From W1P20-047 sp051878795 (GTDB taxonomy: Bacteria; Actinomycetota; Coriobacteriia; Coriobacteriales; Eggerthellaceae): a DNA stretch of 54,882 nucleotides. The translations under genes were made by a program, and so were the position numbers. Below are positions 38,118-46,056 of this stretch, one piece after another. Every line of letters starts with the position of its first letter. Positions within the stretch are counted from its first letter, which is position 1. The notes beneath the pieces are model-generated. The model ran no database searches. It had not been told where the DNA came from and saw nothing but the letters and a program-made list of their open reading frames with translations. The DNA lies in contig JBJEKU010000065.1 in NCBI GenBank assembly GCA_051878795.1, positions 1 to 54,882 on the forward strand, written 5' to 3'.

Positions 38118-38162
38118 GCGACCTCGTTTCTATGCATGCTCATACTTTTAACCGAAGCTACT

Positions 38163-38189
38163 CTAGCACTCACAATTCATGAGTGCCAG
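38163..38189 (-). promoter_or_regulatory. CIRCE-type heat-shock operator of clpC
   Basis: CTAGCACTC, a 9-base spacer and GAGTGCCAG form an inverted repeat with eight of nine positions paired and the exact spacing of the HrcA-binding CIRCE consensus (TTAGCACTC-N9-GAGTGCTAA). It is about 45 bases before the clpC start. HrcA control of clpC is therefore inferred; no CtsR-type heptad repeat was seen. Confidence 0.75.
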
Positions 38190-38211
38190 AGATGACATCT
38201 TTTCGTAAAGC

Positions 38212-38238
38212 AAGGAGCACCCTCATGGGATGCTCCTT
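38212..38238 (-). terminator. Terminator hairpin of lysS
   Basis: AAGGAGCA/TGCTCCTT form an 8-bp perfect stem with an 11-nt loop about 35 bases after the lysS stop on the minus strand, followed by GCTTTACG. The T tract is weak. Confidence 0.65.
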
Positions 38239-38274
38239 GGAATGGCATATTCGCGGTTTGCCGAAGCGGCAGGA

Positions 38275-40224
38275 CTAGTACAGCTTCGCACCGGCGGGGA
38301 TGGCGTCGTCCACCATGAGCAGGTTCAGGCGCTCCTCACCCTCTTCGGAATGGATTGCGGAAAGCAGCATGCCGCAGGAATAGATGCCCATCATCTTGCG
38401 CGGGGGCAGGTTGGTGATCGCGATGAGCGTCTTGCCGACAAGCTGCTCGGGCTCGTAATAGGCATGGATGCCGCTCAGGATGACACGATCTTCTGCAGTG
38501 CCGTCGTCCAAGGTGAACTTCAGCAGCTTCTCGCTCTTCTTCACGGCTTCGCATTCCTTCACTTTCACAGCCCTGAAGTCGGACTTGCTGAAGGTATCGA
38601 AGTCCACCTGGTCTTCGAACAGGGGCTCGATCTGCACCTTGCTGAAGTCGATCGCGGAAACCTGTGCTTCCTGGACCGGATCGGCGGCAGCGGGAGCAGC
38701 CTGCTTGGGCTGGACGGGTGCCTCCTCGCGCATCGCAGGGAACAGCAGCACGTCGCGGATGGAAACGCTATCGGTGAGCAGCATGCACAGCCTGTCGACA
38801 CCGATGCCCATGCCGCCTGCAGGGGGCATGCCGTACTCGAGCGCACGGATGTAGTCCTCGTCGTAGCCCATGGCCTCGTCGTCGTAATCCTTGGCCTCGA
38901 CCTGCGCGCGGAAGCGCTCTGCCTGGTCGACGGGATCGTTCAGCTCGCCGAAGGCGTTGGCGAACTCATGGCCGCAGATATACAGCTCGAAACGCTCGGT
39001 GAAGTTGGGGTCGTCCAGCTTCCTCTTGGCGAGCGGGGACACCTCGACGGGATGGTCGGTCACGAAGGTGGGCTGGATGAGCTTATGCTCGCTGGTCTCC
39101 TCGAAGATCTCGGCGATGAGCTTGCCCTTGCCCCATTGCTCTTCCACCTTGATGCCCACGCGGGCGGCGATGGCGCGCAGGTCTTCCAGGGAGCGGTCGA
39201 AGCTCACTTCCTCGCCCGCACCTTCGCTGGCCAGGTCGCACATGGTGCGCGCCTCCCACTTGCCGGACAGGTCGATTTCGGTGCCCTGGTACGTGATCTT
39301 GCAGGTTCCGCAGGCAGCCATCGCGGCGCTCTGGATGACGCCTTCGGCAAGGCGCATCATGCCTTCCAGATCGGAATAGGCGGCGTACATCTCGATGGTG
39401 GTGAACTCGGGATTATGGTACGGGTCCATGCCCTCGTTGCGGAAGACGCGGCCCATTTCGTACACGCGCTCGAAACCGCCCACGAGCAGGCGCTTCAGGG
39501 GCAGCTCGGTTGCGATGCGCAGGTAAAAATCGCGGTCGAGCGCGTTGAAGTGGGTGACGAAGGGCTTTGCGTTGGCACCGCCCATGATGCTGTGGAGGAA
39601 GGGGGTTTCCACCTCGTAGTAGCCTTCACCGTCCATGTAGTTGCGGATGGCGGACATGATCTTGAAGCGCTTTTCGAACGTGGAACGCACTTCGGGGTTC
39701 ATGACCAGGTCGACATAGCGCTGGCGATAGCGGATTTCCTTGTCTGCCAGGCCATGGAACTTCTCGGGCAGGGGTCGGATGGACTTGGAAAGCAGGGTGA
39801 AGCCCTCTACGGCAACGGAGAGCTGGCCACGGCGGGTGCGCATCATCGCACCTTCGGCACCGATCCAGTCGCCCACATCCAGATCCTTCATCTCTGCGAA
39901 CAGATCCTCGCCCAGGGAATTGATGCGGCAGAACAGCTGGATGTCGTTTCCGGAGTCGCGCAGGACGACGAACATGATCTTGCCCTGGTCGCGGATCGCC
40001 ATGATACGGCCGGCGACCTTCACCTGGTCTTCGGTGGTGGCGCCGTCTTCCAGGTCGGCATACAGCCTGTTCAGCTCATCGACATGATGGGTATAGCGGT
40101 ATGCGCTGCCATAAGGGTTCCTGCCTTCCGCCAGAAGCGCCTCGCGCTTCGCGAGACGGACCTTGCGGGGGTCGTCTTCCACGAAGTCGGCAGCCTGGGC
40201 AGCCTGCATGGTTTCGTCGCTCAT
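38275..40224 (-). CDS. lysS: Lysine-tRNA ligase with C-terminal tRNA-binding (Trbp111-like) domain
   Basis: This 649-residue class II synthetase charges tRNA-Lys. It has an N-terminal OB anticodon domain, motif 1 (near YEVETPFLH), motif 2 (FERVYEMGRVFRNEGMD) and motif 3 (GMGIGVDRLCMLL). About residues 515-535 form an Ala/Pro linker, and the last 110 residues are an EMAPII/Trbp111 tRNA-binding module (SDFRAVKVKECEAV, KLLKFTLDDG, PRKMMGIYSCGMLLSA), as seen at the C-terminus of many MetRS. Ordinary bacterial LysRS is about 500 residues. The start MSDETMQA at 40224 has AAAGGGAGC upstream. Confidence 0.95.
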   Translation of the reverse strand: MSDETMQAAQAADFVEDDPRKVRLAKREALLAEGRNPYGSAYRYTHHVDELNRLYADLEDGATTEDQVKVAGRIMAIRDQGKIMFVVLRDSGNDIQLFCRINSLGEDLFAEMKDLDVGDWIGAEGAMMRTRRGQLSVAVEGFTLLSKSIRPLPEKFHGLADKEIRYRQRYVDLVMNPEVRSTFEKRFKIMSAIRNYMDGEGYYEVETPFLHSIMGGANAKPFVTHFNALDRDFYLRIATELPLKRLLVGGFERVYEMGRVFRNEGMDPYHNPEFTTIEMYAAYSDLEGMMRLAEGVIQSAAMAACGTCKITYQGTEIDLSGKWEARTMCDLASEGAGEEVSFDRSLEDLRAIAARVGIKVEEQWGKGKLIAEIFEETSEHKLIQPTFVTDHPVEVSPLAKRKLDDPNFTERFELYICGHEFANAFGELNDPVDQAERFRAQVEAKDYDDEAMGYDEDYIRALEYGMPPAGGMGIGVDRLCMLLTDSVSIRDVLLFPAMREEAPVQPKQAAPAAADPVQEAQVSAIDFSKVQIEPLFEDQVDFDTFSKSDFRAVKVKECEAVKKSEKLLKFTLDDGTAEDRVILSGIHAYYEPEQLVGKTLIAITNLPPRKMMGIYSCGMLLSAIHSEEGEERLNLLMVDDAIPAGAKLY

Positions 40225-40301
40225 TTGCTCCCTTTCGATATCGGGCGTGTCATGCCCCTCTAAACGCACAGCGAGCGCAGCTTTCCCGCGCCCGCACGAT
40301 A

Positions 40302-40322
40302 CGCGGTCCGACACGGACCGCG
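40302..40322 (-). terminator. Hairpin after greA
   Basis: A 9-bp perfect stem CGCGGTCCG/CGGACCGCG with a 3-nt loop begins 5 bases after the greA stop on the minus strand. No T run follows, so it is a likely Rho-independent hairpin of low efficiency or a transcript-stabilising end. Confidence 0.5.
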
Positions 40323-40327
40323 GTTCC

Positions 40328-40792
40328 CTACTGCTGGATCTTCTCGATGGTCATTTCGATCTTGCGGCCGGTAGGACCGACAGCGCTCACCTGGTCGCCC
40401 TTCTTGTGGCCCAGAAGTGCAGCTCCGACAGGGGACTCGTTGCTGATCTTGCCCTCGCGCACATTGGATTCGGCTGCGCCGACGATATTGAAGACGCGTT
40501 CCTTGCCGTCCATGATGACGGTGACCACGGAACCGATGCCAACGGACTTGGAGCGCTTGGAAGTGGTCACGATAGTGGCATCGCCCAGGATGCGGTTGAT
40601 TTCGGCGATGCGCGCTTCCAGCTGGGCCTGTTCGTTCTTCGCATCGTCGTATTCGGAGTTCTCGGAAATGTCGCCGAACTCGCGTGCGACCTTGATGCGC
40701 TCTCCGACTTCTGCGCGCCTTTCCGTTTCAAGGATGTGGAGCTCTTCCTCGAGCTTCTGCTTTCCTTCTTCGGTCAGAATGTAATCTGCCAT
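40328..40792 (-). CDS. greA: Transcription elongation factor GreA
   Basis: This 154-residue factor rescues backtracked RNA polymerase by stimulating transcript cleavage. It has the N-terminal antiparallel coiled coil with the tip ENSEYDDAKNEQA (catalytic acidic residues) and the C-terminal FKBP-like domain (SPVGAALLGHKKGDQVSAVG). The start MADYILTEEG at 40792 is used because the upstream in-frame stretch runs through the tRNA gene. Confidence 0.96.
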   Translation of the reverse strand: MADYILTEEGKQKLEEELHILETERRAEVGERIKVAREFGDISENSEYDDAKNEQAQLEARIAEINRILGDATIVTTSKRSKSVGIGSVVTVIMDGKERVFNIVGAAESNVREGKISNESPVGAALLGHKKGDQVSAVGPTGRKIEMTIEKIQQ

Positions 40793-40982
40793 TGCCTTGT
40801 CCTCACTAGATTCTAAGATCGGCACGGAAGGCAGCCTTCTTGGCCCTTGCCTCCCCGGACGGACATGATGCCGCCCAAGCGATATCCCGTTTCTGTGCGG
40901 GGAACCCGCAAATTCGCCCGCAGGCGAAAAAGCCCCGATTTTCAAACGAGGGACACGCAATGCGCATCCCTCGGCAAAATCA

Positions 40983-41059
40983 TGGTCGGGATGACTGGAT
41001 TTGAACCAGCGACCTCTGCGTCCCGAACGCAGCGCTCTACCAAACTGAGCCACATCCCG
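40983..41059 (-). tRNA. tRNA-Pro (anticodon CGG)
   Basis: On the minus strand the acceptor stem CGGGATG/CATCCCG, D arm GCTC...GAGC, anticodon stem-loop CTGCG-TTCGGGA-CGCAG and T arm CTGG-TTCAAAT-CCAG fold into a standard cloverleaf; CCA is encoded. The anticodon is CGG, reading CCG (Pro). A hairpin TTCGCC-tgcg-GGCGAA lies at 40913-40928, downstream of the tRNA. Confidence 0.95.
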
Positions 41060-41104
41060 TTATCTGCTGCTTTTCAGCGGGAGCAATTCTACCACAATCA
41101 TGCG

Positions 41105-41140
41105 AAAAGGGAAAGGGAAGCCGAAACTACCCTTTCCCTT
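41105..41140 (-). terminator. Intrinsic terminator of the Tat-signal NlpC/P60 gene
   Basis: On the minus strand the perfect 11-bp stem AAGGGAAAGGG/CCCTTTCCCTT is followed by TTCGC after a TT extension. It lies 28 bases after the gene's stop. Confidence 0.85.
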
Positions 41141-41167
41141 CATATTCTCCATACGTTTCACGCCAGG

Positions 41168-42403
41168 CTACCAGCGGACGATGATCATATCGCTCTGCAC
41201 GGGTCCGATGATGACGCCGATGCCGTAGTCGGCAGCATGGATCATCTGGCCGGAACCGATGTAGATACCGCAGTGGTAGGAGCTGGTGCAGACGTCGCCC
41301 GGCTGCGGGTCGCTGACCTGGGACCAGCCCATGAAGGTATTGGTGGTGCCCAGGCGCGTATGCGATCCGGTCAGGCAATAACTGACCAAACCGGAACAAT
41401 CATAAGCACTGGGGCCGACCGCGCCCCAACCGTAGGGTGCGCCCAGGCATGCATACGCACGGCTCACCGTGTCGCCGCCGCCTTCATACACCGCACCGCC
41501 ACCGGAGGAAGCGCCCGAATCGCCTTCGGAAGTGCCGGCGGATCCGCCATCGTCGGTGGTGCCGGTATCGCCGGTGGTACCGGCATCCCCTGCTCCGCCA
41601 TCATCGGTGCCCGCGGCGCCAGTATCATCGGCCGCAGCACCCTCCGATCCTGCCACCTCTCCGTTGAAGGCCTGGTTTTCGGGGCTCGCCTGGTATTCGC
41701 CGCCCTCGGCAGCCGACGCCGCCACCACGGCGGCAGCCTGTCGGGCAGCCTCTTCCTCGGCAGCCTTCCTTTCGGCCTCGAGCAGTTCCGCTGCCTCGGC
41801 GGACAGGTTATCATAGACTGCCTGCATTTCCGCTACGGTCGATTCCGCCTCGGCCTTGATGCGTGCCGTCTCCTCGGTCTTTTCCCGAGCGACCCTTTCC
41901 TGTTCGGCATATTCCACCTTGGCGGCCTCGAGGGTCTCCCTCGCCTCCTTGGTGCGCTCGACCAAACGGGCGTCCTGGTCGTTCATTTCCATGAGCATGT
42001 CCATGTTGCTCGCGAATTCCTGGAACGTGGACGCGCCGAGCACGACATCCATGAAGGTATTGCCGCCGGAACGGTACATGCTGCGGGCTCGGGTGCTCAG
42101 CTTTTCCTGATAGCCCTCGATCTCGGTGGTCTTCTTATCGATCTGGTCTTCGCATTCCTCCATGCGCTGTTCGGCGGATTCCAGCTCGAAGAGGGCTGCG
42201 GTGTAGTCGTTGGATGCGATATCGAGCTGCTGCTGCATATCGCACAGGGAAGCATATGCCTGCTCCGCTTCCGCCTGCTTTTCCGCTGCGGTATCGGCAA
42301 ACGCCGCCGAGGGCGCTGCGATGGATACGGCACCGAGCGCCGCGAAACCGGTGATGCCGGACACGAATGCCCGACGGGAAAACTTGGTGCGATTCTGGTA
42401 CAT
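41168..42403 (-). CDS. Coiled-coil NlpC/P60 peptidoglycan hydrolase with Tat-like signal
   Basis: This 411-residue secreted cell-wall hydrolase has the twin-arginine N-terminus KFSRRAFVSGITGFAALG, a long coiled coil (about 40-220) with RARSMYRSGGNTFMDVVLG, an Asp/Gly/Thr-rich linker, and a C-terminal NlpC/P60 domain with Cys in YDCSGLVSYC and His in SYHCGIYIGSG plus a second His in MIHAADYG. The domain order resembles PcsB/RipA-type hydrolases controlled by FtsEX. The start MYQNRTKF at 42403 has ACAGGAGAAAAC upstream. It is a paralogue of the next gene. Confidence 0.92.
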   Translation of the reverse strand: MYQNRTKFSRRAFVSGITGFAALGAVSIAAPSAAFADTAAEKQAEAEQAYASLCDMQQQLDIASNDYTAALFELESAEQRMEECEDQIDKKTTEIEGYQEKLSTRARSMYRSGGNTFMDVVLGASTFQEFASNMDMLMEMNDQDARLVERTKEARETLEAAKVEYAEQERVAREKTEETARIKAEAESTVAEMQAVYDNLSAEAAELLEAERKAAEEEAARQAAAVVAASAAEGGEYQASPENQAFNGEVAGSEGAAADDTGAAGTDDGGAGDAGTTGDTGTTDDGGSAGTSEGDSGASSGGGAVYEGGGDTVSRAYACLGAPYGWGAVGPSAYDCSGLVSYCLTGSHTRLGTTNTFMGWSQVSDPQPGDVCTSSYHCGIYIGSGQMIHAADYGIGVIIGPVQSDMIIVRW

Positions 42404-42492
42404 GTTTTCTCCTGTTTCCTGCTTGCCCGACAGGGCGGGTTTCCTCATGCCCTTCTCCGGCTCGCATTCGCGCGACCAGGGCCGGGAACCAA

Positions 42493-42534
42493 CAAGCCCG
42501 CGTTCTGTGCGATCCGGCACATCCCGCGGGCTTG
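42493..42534 (-). terminator. Terminator hairpin of the Sec-signal NlpC/P60 gene
   Basis: A perfect 10-bp stem CAAGCCCGCG/CGCGGGCTTG encloses a second GTGC/GCAC stem. It lies 22 bases after the gene's stop on the minus strand and is followed by TTGGTT. Confidence 0.75.
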
Positions 42535-42555
42535 CATTATCGCACGGTTCGGCGA

Positions 42556-43659
42556 TTAGTATCGAACGTAGGTTGCGCCGTCGGATACTTCACGGTAGGT
42601 GATGCCGTACTCCTCGTTATCGGCGGACACCATCATGCCGTCGCCCGTGTAGATGGCGACATGGCCGTCCCACCAGCAGATGTCGCCGGGCTGGGGATCG
42701 GTGACCACGGTGCCGGCGTTCAGGATGGCGCGGTCGTTATGGCCGCCCACGGCGATGCCGCTCTGGCTGTATACATACTGCACCAAGCCGGAGCAGTCGA
42801 AGGTGGAGTTAGCCGCGTCGGAAGCGCCCCACTGGTAGCTGCCGCCGACGAAGCTCATCGCCAGGTCGACGATGGCATTGCCGGTGTTGGAGTCGTATCC
42901 GACAACCTTTGCGGTGGTGCCGTCGGACAGGGTAGCGGTACCGGTGGACTCATCGAATGCAACGATCTGGTCCTGGGCAACCTGGGTGGTCTGGCCGGCC
43001 TCTCCGTTCTCGACAGCCTGAGCGCCCTGTGCAGCCAGCAATGCGGTTGCCTCTTCGCTCAGCTGGGAATAGGCGGTCTGCATTTCGGATGCCATCTGGT
43101 TTGCCTCGTCGCGCAGCGCTGCAGCCTCTTCGGTCTTTTCCTTAGCCAGCCTGCTCTGCTCTTCCAGTTCGGCCTTGGCGGCTTCCAGTTCCTCGCGTGC
43201 AGCCTTGGTTTCGGCAACCGTATTGGCGTCGTCTTCGTTCATGGTGTTCAGCATATCCATGTTGGTTGCGAATTCGTCGAAGGTTGCCGATCCGAACAGG
43301 ACATCGATGAAGGTGGAGCCGCCGGTACGGTACATGCTACGGGCACGGGTACCCAGCTTCTCCTGATGCTCTTCGATTTCGACGGTCTTCTGGTCGATGG
43401 TCTCCTGGGCCTCTTCAACCTTCTTCTCGGCCTCGTCCTGGGCTTCCAGGGCGGCGTTGTAATTCGCATTAGCCTCGTCGAGGCGGGCCATCATGGTGTT
43501 CAGGGATTGCAGTGCAGCTTCTGCTTCAGCCTGCTTAGAGGTAGCCTCATCTGCAAATGCAACGGTGGGCACTGCCAACGCTGCCACGCATGCCACGGCG
43601 CACGCGCCCGCGGCCAATGCACGGGGCTTGCGGATGATCTGAATCTTTCGCGAGAGCAT
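42556..43659 (-). CDS. Coiled-coil NlpC/P60 peptidoglycan hydrolase with Sec signal
   Basis: This 367-residue protein has a Sec-type signal (basic N-terminus, hydrophobic AAGACAVACVAALAV, cleavage near VAFA), a coiled coil with RARSMYRTGGSTFIDVLFG, and a C-terminal NlpC/P60 domain (Cys in FDCSGLVQYVY, His in WDGHVAIYTG). It aligns with the neighbouring gene over coiled coil and catalytic domain; only the signal peptide and linker differ much. The start MLSRKIQI at 43659 has AAAAGGAG upstream. Confidence 0.92.
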   Translation of the reverse strand: MLSRKIQIIRKPRALAAGACAVACVAALAVPTVAFADEATSKQAEAEAALQSLNTMMARLDEANANYNAALEAQDEAEKKVEEAQETIDQKTVEIEEHQEKLGTRARSMYRTGGSTFIDVLFGSATFDEFATNMDMLNTMNEDDANTVAETKAAREELEAAKAELEEQSRLAKEKTEEAAALRDEANQMASEMQTAYSQLSEEATALLAAQGAQAVENGEAGQTTQVAQDQIVAFDESTGTATLSDGTTAKVVGYDSNTGNAIVDLAMSFVGGSYQWGASDAANSTFDCSGLVQYVYSQSGIAVGGHNDRAILNAGTVVTDPQPGDICWWDGHVAIYTGDGMMVSADNEEYGITYREVSDGATYVRY

Positions 43660-44083
43660 TCGCGCACTCCTTTTCTCTTTTCGATCGCACAACATCGAAA
43701 ACCCTATCATTTGCCCCCATGTCAAGCAAACCCGCTCCTCGGTTTCGACACGTGAACACTATATCCCCAGTTGAGAGCACCGTCATTGTGCTTTAGTGTA
43801 CTAAAGTTGTGTGCTTAGAATGCAGAATCGAAAGCACGGGGCACGATTTATAACCGCGATCCTTCTTTGTTTCCCCATCTTTCGGACCCCTTTTCGCCTC
43901 CTTCCCGGGTTGGAAGGCTGCTTTTCCCCCGCGTCCCCCATGCAATCGTCATTGACCGAAAAACGCCGCGTGCAGTAAGGGTATAATCACCTTTATATGG
44001 TTCGCGCACAAACGGCATTCCCGGCATCATGCCCGCCGTCTCCGCGCGGACCCTTCGTATCCATATTGCAAGAAGGAGTATTC
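43660..44083. other. Divergent promoter region between NlpC/P60 and hpf
   Basis: No gene is present. The minus strand holds a promoter-like pair for the NlpC/P60 gene (ATGACG, 17 bases, TATAGT with the -10 at 43758-43763). The plus strand holds a consensus TATAAT at 43982-43987, about 95 bases before hpf, with no good -35. The inverted repeat at 43791-43806 lies just upstream of the minus-strand promoter. Confidence 0.45.
43791..43806. promoter_or_regulatory. Inverted repeat in the NlpC/P60-hpf intergenic region
   Basis: CTTTAGT-GT-ACTAAAG is a perfect 7-bp inverted repeat with a 2-base centre in an otherwise structureless divergent region. It could be an operator or activator site for the cell-wall hydrolase gene or hpf. 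Assignment is uncertain. Confidence 0.45.
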
Positions 44084-44647
44084 ATGGAACTCTCCGTAAC
44101 CGGTAGGCATCTGGCCTTGACTGAATCCCTGAAGGCCTACGCCGAGGAAAAGATCGGCGCATCCGTAAAGGTCCTGGACGGCGAGCACATGTCCGCCGAG
44201 GTCATCCTGCACGTCGAGCGCAACCGCTCCATCGCACGCCGCTGCGTATGCGAGGTAACCATCAACGCCAAGGGCCATGTCATCCGTGTGGAAGAAGCCG
44301 ACGAGGACATGCATGCAGCCATCGACGTCGCTGCCGCCAAGGTAGTGCGCCAGATGCGCAAGTACAAGAACCGCGTCATCGAGCGCAAGACCCAGGCAGA
44401 GGCCCCCGCATTCCGCGCAGAAGGCGCAGAACTCGACCTCGACGCCCTGATGGACGAGCTTTCCGCAGATGAGGAGATCGTACGCGTGAAGGAAATCGAG
44501 TTCGCTCCCATGACCGAGGAAGAGGCCCTGATCCAGATCGATCTCCTGGGCCACGACTTCTTCGCATACACCGACCGAGACTCCAATGCGGTCTGCGTCC
44601 TGTATCGCCGCAGGAACGGCGGTTACGGCATCCTGAAGCAGGCATAG
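44084..44647 (+). CDS. hpf: Ribosome hibernation promoting factor, long form
   Basis: This 187-residue protein has the S30AE/YfiA N-terminal domain (MELSVTGRHLALTESLKAY, DAAIDVAAAKVVRQMRKYK-like helix) and the C-terminal dimerisation domain (FAPMTEEEALIQIDLLGHDF, GGYGILKQA) of long HPF, which joins 70S ribosomes into inactive 100S dimers. The start has AGAAGGAG 6 bases upstream. Confidence 0.95.
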   Translation: MELSVTGRHLALTESLKAYAEEKIGASVKVLDGEHMSAEVILHVERNRSIARRCVCEVTINAKGHVIRVEEADEDMHAAIDVAAAKVVRQMRKYKNRVIERKTQAEAPAFRAEGAELDLDALMDELSADEEIVRVKEIEFAPMTEEEALIQIDLLGHDFFAYTDRDSNAVCVLYRRRNGGYGILKQA

Positions 44648-44698
44648 GCTCTTCCGAACCTCCGCTTGCCGGAATAGAACCGCGATAGAGCGCAAGGA

Positions 44699-44722
44699 AC
44701 CCGGGATGGATTCATCCCGGGT
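44699..44722 (+). terminator. Terminator hairpin after hpf
   Basis: A perfect 10-bp stem ACCCGGGATG/CATCCCGGGT with a GATT loop lies 51 bases after the hpf stop; flanking AAGG/CCTT can extend it. The T tract is poor. The rest of 44723-44935 holds nothing I can support. Confidence 0.7.
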
Positions 44723-44935
44723 CCTTCACTGCCGGAAGGCAGATCGCCTAAGGCCTTTGGACTTGGCAGCCCGAAGACACGCGAGGCGCAGATGCCCCTC
44801 TTGGGACGTCGGACGCGAATCCCGGGATACGCCTGCAAGAATCGGTCTCGGCGCGGGCTTTCACCCATCACTATCTTCGCCCGCATACTCCTGTCCTCGC
44901 ATATATATGTAATGGGGATCTTCGAAAGACGCACC

Positions 44936-45787
44936 CTAGTCCAAGAAATCCTCCCTGGGCACAACCCCCGACTCCTCGCAGATCAGACGCAGCTGCGCAT
45001 CGGACACCCTATATGGCGGCTCCACCCCGCCGCAGGCGGCACGCCCCGCAAGGTAGATACCCGCGGTCTTCTCGATCATATGCGCCAAACCGAAGGCATC
45101 ATCGAAACCGCACCCCGTTGCGAACAGGCCATGCTGCGTCCAGACGCAGGAGCGGAAATCCCGCAGTACCTGCTCCGACGCCCGTGCGATATCGCAACCC
45201 CCTGGAACCATCCAGGGAAGCACGCCCACGCCTTCCGGGAAGAACAGGACGGCTTCGGTCATCGCCTGCCACAGCGCACGGGTCCATATGCGGGAATCGG
45301 GCGGGAGGATATTCGAAAGGGCGATGGCATTCGGACAATGGGCATGATAGACGACCCGGCTTTCGCGGCCTTCGGCACACGCTTCGCGCTCGGCGTCCAT
45401 CCGGGCGGCATGTGCCAGAAGATGGGTGGGGAACTCGCTCGTAGGACGGCCGCCCTCAAGACCCCAGAGGATCCGATAGGACGAGCCTTCGAGGGAAATC
45501 TGCACGACACCGAATACGCGCTCGGGATGAAGCCCCGCATTCCTGAAGCAGGCACCGGCACCGCTCACGCAGATCAGGCTGCCCGCCAACTGGGGAAGGA
45601 CAAGCCCCGCATCCTGCCAATCGCCTTCGCAGGCGCATGGCCCAACAGCATCCAGGACGCGTCGGGACTCCTCGCCGGTAAGGCGGTAGCTCAGGTTCCC
45701 GGCATTGCGCTCATGCCAGCCCAAGCCCCAGGCATCCTCGCATAAGCGGACCATTTCCCGAACGAAATCCATCTGCCGAACCTGCAT
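44936..45787 (-). CDS. Class II sugar-phosphate aldolase, RhaD-like
   Basis: This 283-residue zinc aldolase opens MDFVREMVRLCEDAW and shows GWHERNAGNLSYRL (as in rhamnulose-1-phosphate aldolase), the GAG segment ICVSGAGACFRN, the metal ligands VVYHAHCPNAIALS and the third metal His in WTQHGLFATG. RhaD splits rhamnulose-1-phosphate into dihydroxyacetone phosphate and lactaldehyde. No rhamnose isomerase or kinase gene is in the window, so the substrate is uncertain. The start at 45787 has ATGGAGGGG upstream, behind the structured leader. Confidence 0.85.
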   Translation of the reverse strand: MQVRQMDFVREMVRLCEDAWGLGWHERNAGNLSYRLTGEESRRVLDAVGPCACEGDWQDAGLVLPQLAGSLICVSGAGACFRNAGLHPERVFGVVQISLEGSSYRILWGLEGGRPTSEFPTHLLAHAARMDAEREACAEGRESRVVYHAHCPNAIALSNILPPDSRIWTRALWQAMTEAVLFFPEGVGVLPWMVPGGCDIARASEQVLRDFRSCVWTQHGLFATGCGFDDAFGLAHMIEKTAGIYLAGRAACGGVEPPYRVSDAQLRLICEESGVVPREDFLD

Positions 45788-45815
45788 CGCAACCCCTCCA
45801 TGATCCTTTGCCGAT

Positions 45816-45903
45816 AAAACACGGGCAGGCACCGCCCGGACACCCGCACCCAGTCGGATTGCGATCCGCGCCAACCCGTGTCCGCACCCCTTGCCCGGGT
45901 GCC
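45816..45903 (-). promoter_or_regulatory. Putative structured leader/attenuator RNA before the aldolase gene
   Basis: On the minus strand, nested perfect pairs GGCACC/GGTGCC (45898-45903 with 45828-45833), GGACAC/GTGTCC (45878-45883 with 45838-45843) and CGGAT/ATCCG with a CGCA-type loop (45855-45868) form a rod. ACACGGG (45875-45881) can pair instead with CCCGTGT (45819-45825), which is followed by TTTT. The two folds exclude each other, as in an attenuator or riboswitch. I do not recognise a known class; ligand unknown. Confidence 0.4.
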
Positions 45904-45967
45904 TTTTCCACGACCCCACGATACTACGGAGCGGCGCTTGCCGCGACTTCGCCCCAAAGTCGGCCAT

Positions 45968-46003
45968 AAGAAAGGCTGCCACCGCACGAAAGCGGCAGCA
46001 GCC
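45968..46003 (-). terminator. Intrinsic terminator of the selenium operon (after selB)
   Basis: On the minus strand GGCTGCTGCCGC pairs with GCGGTGGCAGCC over 12 positions, two of them G-U, around a 6-nt loop, then TTTCTT follows. On the plus strand the two wobble pairs become A-C mismatches, so the hairpin is strand-specific. A second stem GCTCCG/CGGAGC (46021-46048) lies between it and the selB stop. Confidence 0.85.
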
Positions 46004-46056
46004 TGCCAGATACCCTGTACGCTCCGGACCCCTAAGGGCAGACGGAGCGGACTTGC

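Noticed and set aside
44623..44886. 87-codon minus-strand frame after an AGGAGT sequence beyond rhaD
   Set aside because: The ribosome binding site abuts the ATG, the frame overlaps the hpf 3' end and product composition looks random.
45788..46056. Possible tRNA-Sec gene between selB and the aldolase
   Set aside because: The structured segment has no UCA anticodon loop, no T-arm consensus and no CCA; selC was not found anywhere in the window.
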